The notes beneath the pieces were generated by a model. That model saw only the letters and a program-made list of their open reading frames with translations. It did not search any database and was not told the origin of the DNA. The translations under genes and the position numbers were made by a program. Shown piece by piece: positions 63,140 to 64,000 of a stretch of 64,000 bases of DNA. This DNA comes from Collibacillus ludicampi (GTDB lineage: Bacteria > Bacillota > Bacilli > Tumebacillales > BOQE01), in the NCBI RefSeq assembly GCF_023705585.1, contig NZ_BOQE01000001.1:2109001-2173000 (forward strand), in the 5' to 3' direction. Position 1 is the stretch's first letter; every line of letters begins with the position of its first letter.

Positions 63140-63961
63140 TTACAATGAATAAAGTTTGTTGTTTACAAGCCGTGAAAGGATCGGTTTTTGATCCCAGATT
63201 CTTCTGCTCTCGGCTCTCCGTTTTTGAACCTCGGGTTCTTCAAGCAACAAAAAGAAATTTTTGGTCGGGAGAAAACCCAATTGGTGTTTTTCACACAATC
63301 GATCCAAATATGGACGCATCACTTCCGGGTTGGAAGATTGATGACCGGTTGCGGAAAAAGCGTATAATACACTGGCGACGGGGACTCGTTTGACGCGAAA
63401 GTGTTCAGACACGCACAAAAAGAAATCCCAATCCCAATAATGAGAAACGGAAGGATCGAAATATCCGATCGTTTCATGAATGCTTTTTTTGTAAAGCGTT
63501 CCTGAGGGAACGAATGTTGAAAATTTCCTCATGCCTGCAGGATCGTATTCGTACGCAAACAAAAATGTATGCGTAGGAATGCGAACCTGGTCTTTGATTT
63601 CGTAATGGAAAATTTCCACATCTGAATAGACCAAGTCATACCCATCGATTTCGAGAACCATCGTTTCGATATGTGTGGGCAAAAGCAGATCATCGTCGTC
63701 GCAAAGCAGGATATACTCTCCTTTGGCACGTTTCACACCTTCGTTGCGTGCCATTACATGATAGGATTTTTGTTCGAGTTCAATGATATGGATGGGTAAT
63801 TCAGGGTACAATGTTTTCACAAAATCGACCGAATCCCCTTGATCGTTGACGATGATCACTTCAAAATGTAAATAAGTTTGATGACATAAAGACTCTAACA
63901 ATTCGCACAAAAAATAGGGACGATTAAACGTCGGGATCACCACAGAAACCAACGGTTGCAA
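63140..63961 (-). CDS. family 2 glycosyltransferase
   Basis: The 273-residue enzyme has the GT2/GT-A fold: SVVIPTFNRPYFLCELLESL for nucleotide-sugar binding, NEGVKRAKGEYILLCDDDDLLLP with the metal-binding DxD, and FDPSVSHYWDWDFFL as the acceptor-side motif. It probably adds a sugar to a surface glycan or protein. TTG start with GAGGTG 5 bases upstream. It is convergent with grd and unrelated to it; the promoter lies at the window edge. Confidence 0.88.
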   Translation of the reverse strand: MQPLVSVVIPTFNRPYFLCELLESLCHQTYLHFEVIIVNDQGDSVDFVKTLYPELPIHIIELEQKSYHVMARNEGVKRAKGEYILLCDDDDLLLPTHIETMVLEIDGYDLVYSDVEIFHYEIKDQVRIPTHTFLFAYEYDPAGMRKFSTFVPSGTLYKKSIHETIGYFDPSVSHYWDWDFFLCVSEHFRVKRVPVASVLYAFSATGHQSSNPEVMRPYLDRLCEKHQLGFLPTKNFFLLLEEPEVQKRRAESRRIWDQKPILSRLVNNKLYSL

Positions 63962-64000
63962 AGAATCACCTCTACATTCATAGTAAAAGGAAAATTCACG

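Overview
The window looks like a chromosomal segment of a spore-former-type Bacillota, most likely Bacillales (Alicyclobacillaceae/Paenibacillaceae-like). The reasons are strong AGGAGG-type ribosome binding sites, frequent GTG/TTG starts, an M-box Mg riboswitch, SLH and LCP envelope proteins, a BglG-type PRD regulator, cre-like sites, and IS4/IS66 elements. I cannot name the species. No rRNA, tRNA or CRISPR array was found.

Region 1 (1-8.4 kb) is a mobile-element graveyard. An intact IS4-family element has 9-bp target duplications. It is followed by a GC-richer fragment of a Gram-positive conjugation module: a VirB4-like ATPase broken by two frameshifts, a VirB6-like membrane protein divided by an in-frame TAG, an XRE regulator and a truncated gamma-glutamylcyclotransferase-like gene. 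A decayed transposase C-terminus ends the region. Region 2 (8.4-23 kb) is envelope and metal homeostasis: an SLH protein, two deacetylase-like proteins, an LCP ligase, an HTH-DUF1232 regulator with its probable palindromic operator, an M-box riboswitch ahead of an Nramp-related Mg transporter, an MgtC gene with a premature stop, a ferritin-like/VIT1 iron transporter behind a Fur-box-like site, a phosphodiester glycosidase and a DUF4337 protein. An IS66 element with a frameshifted tnpC follows (23.1-25.5 kb).

Region 3 (25.7-33.1 kb) is one operon: a PRD/EIIB-domain regulator, an amidohydrolase/deacetylase, a PRD-like protein, the SFCGS, DUF4312, DUF4311 and DUF4310 proteins, and DgaE/DgaF-like enzymes. 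It looks like a complete uptake and breakdown route for an acylated amino-sugar acid, with a transport module of unknown mechanism. Region 4 (33.3-38.2 kb) carries a guanidino-compound ureohydrolase, an aldehyde dehydrogenase, a frameshifted NCS1 permease and a cyclase-family hydrolase, behind tandem operators and a possible sigma-54 promoter. Region 5 (38.3-44.2 kb, minus strand) is a homogentisate ring-cleavage cluster with a two-component flavin monooxygenase, an aromatic-acid-type MFS carrier, a DUF3870 protein and a long-stem terminator that may act as an attenuator.

Region 6 (44.5-62.9 kb) holds a TetR regulator and an SSS symporter, choline-to-betaine oxidation genes (GbsA/GbsB-like), and an unusual three-gene minus-strand operon (TusA-like/di-iron fusion, an acyl-CoA-dehydrogenase homologue without the usual catalytic Glu, a signal-less PhnD-like protein). 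It ends with a selenoprotein-dependent glycine/sarcosine/betaine reductase operon: grdE, grdB (Sec), trxB, grdC, trxA, grdA (Sec). Both in-frame UGA codons are followed by SECIS-like hairpins with a GGU loop. No grdD is present, and the grdE product lacks the expected pyruvoyl-forming cysteine. The layout suggests choline to betaine followed by reductive cleavage. A glycosyltransferase gene begins near the right end.

Several genes carry frameshifts or stops (virB4, the virB6 junction, mgtC, tnpC, the NCS1 permease). Some may be sequencing errors in homopolymers and some real decay; the sequence alone cannot separate these.
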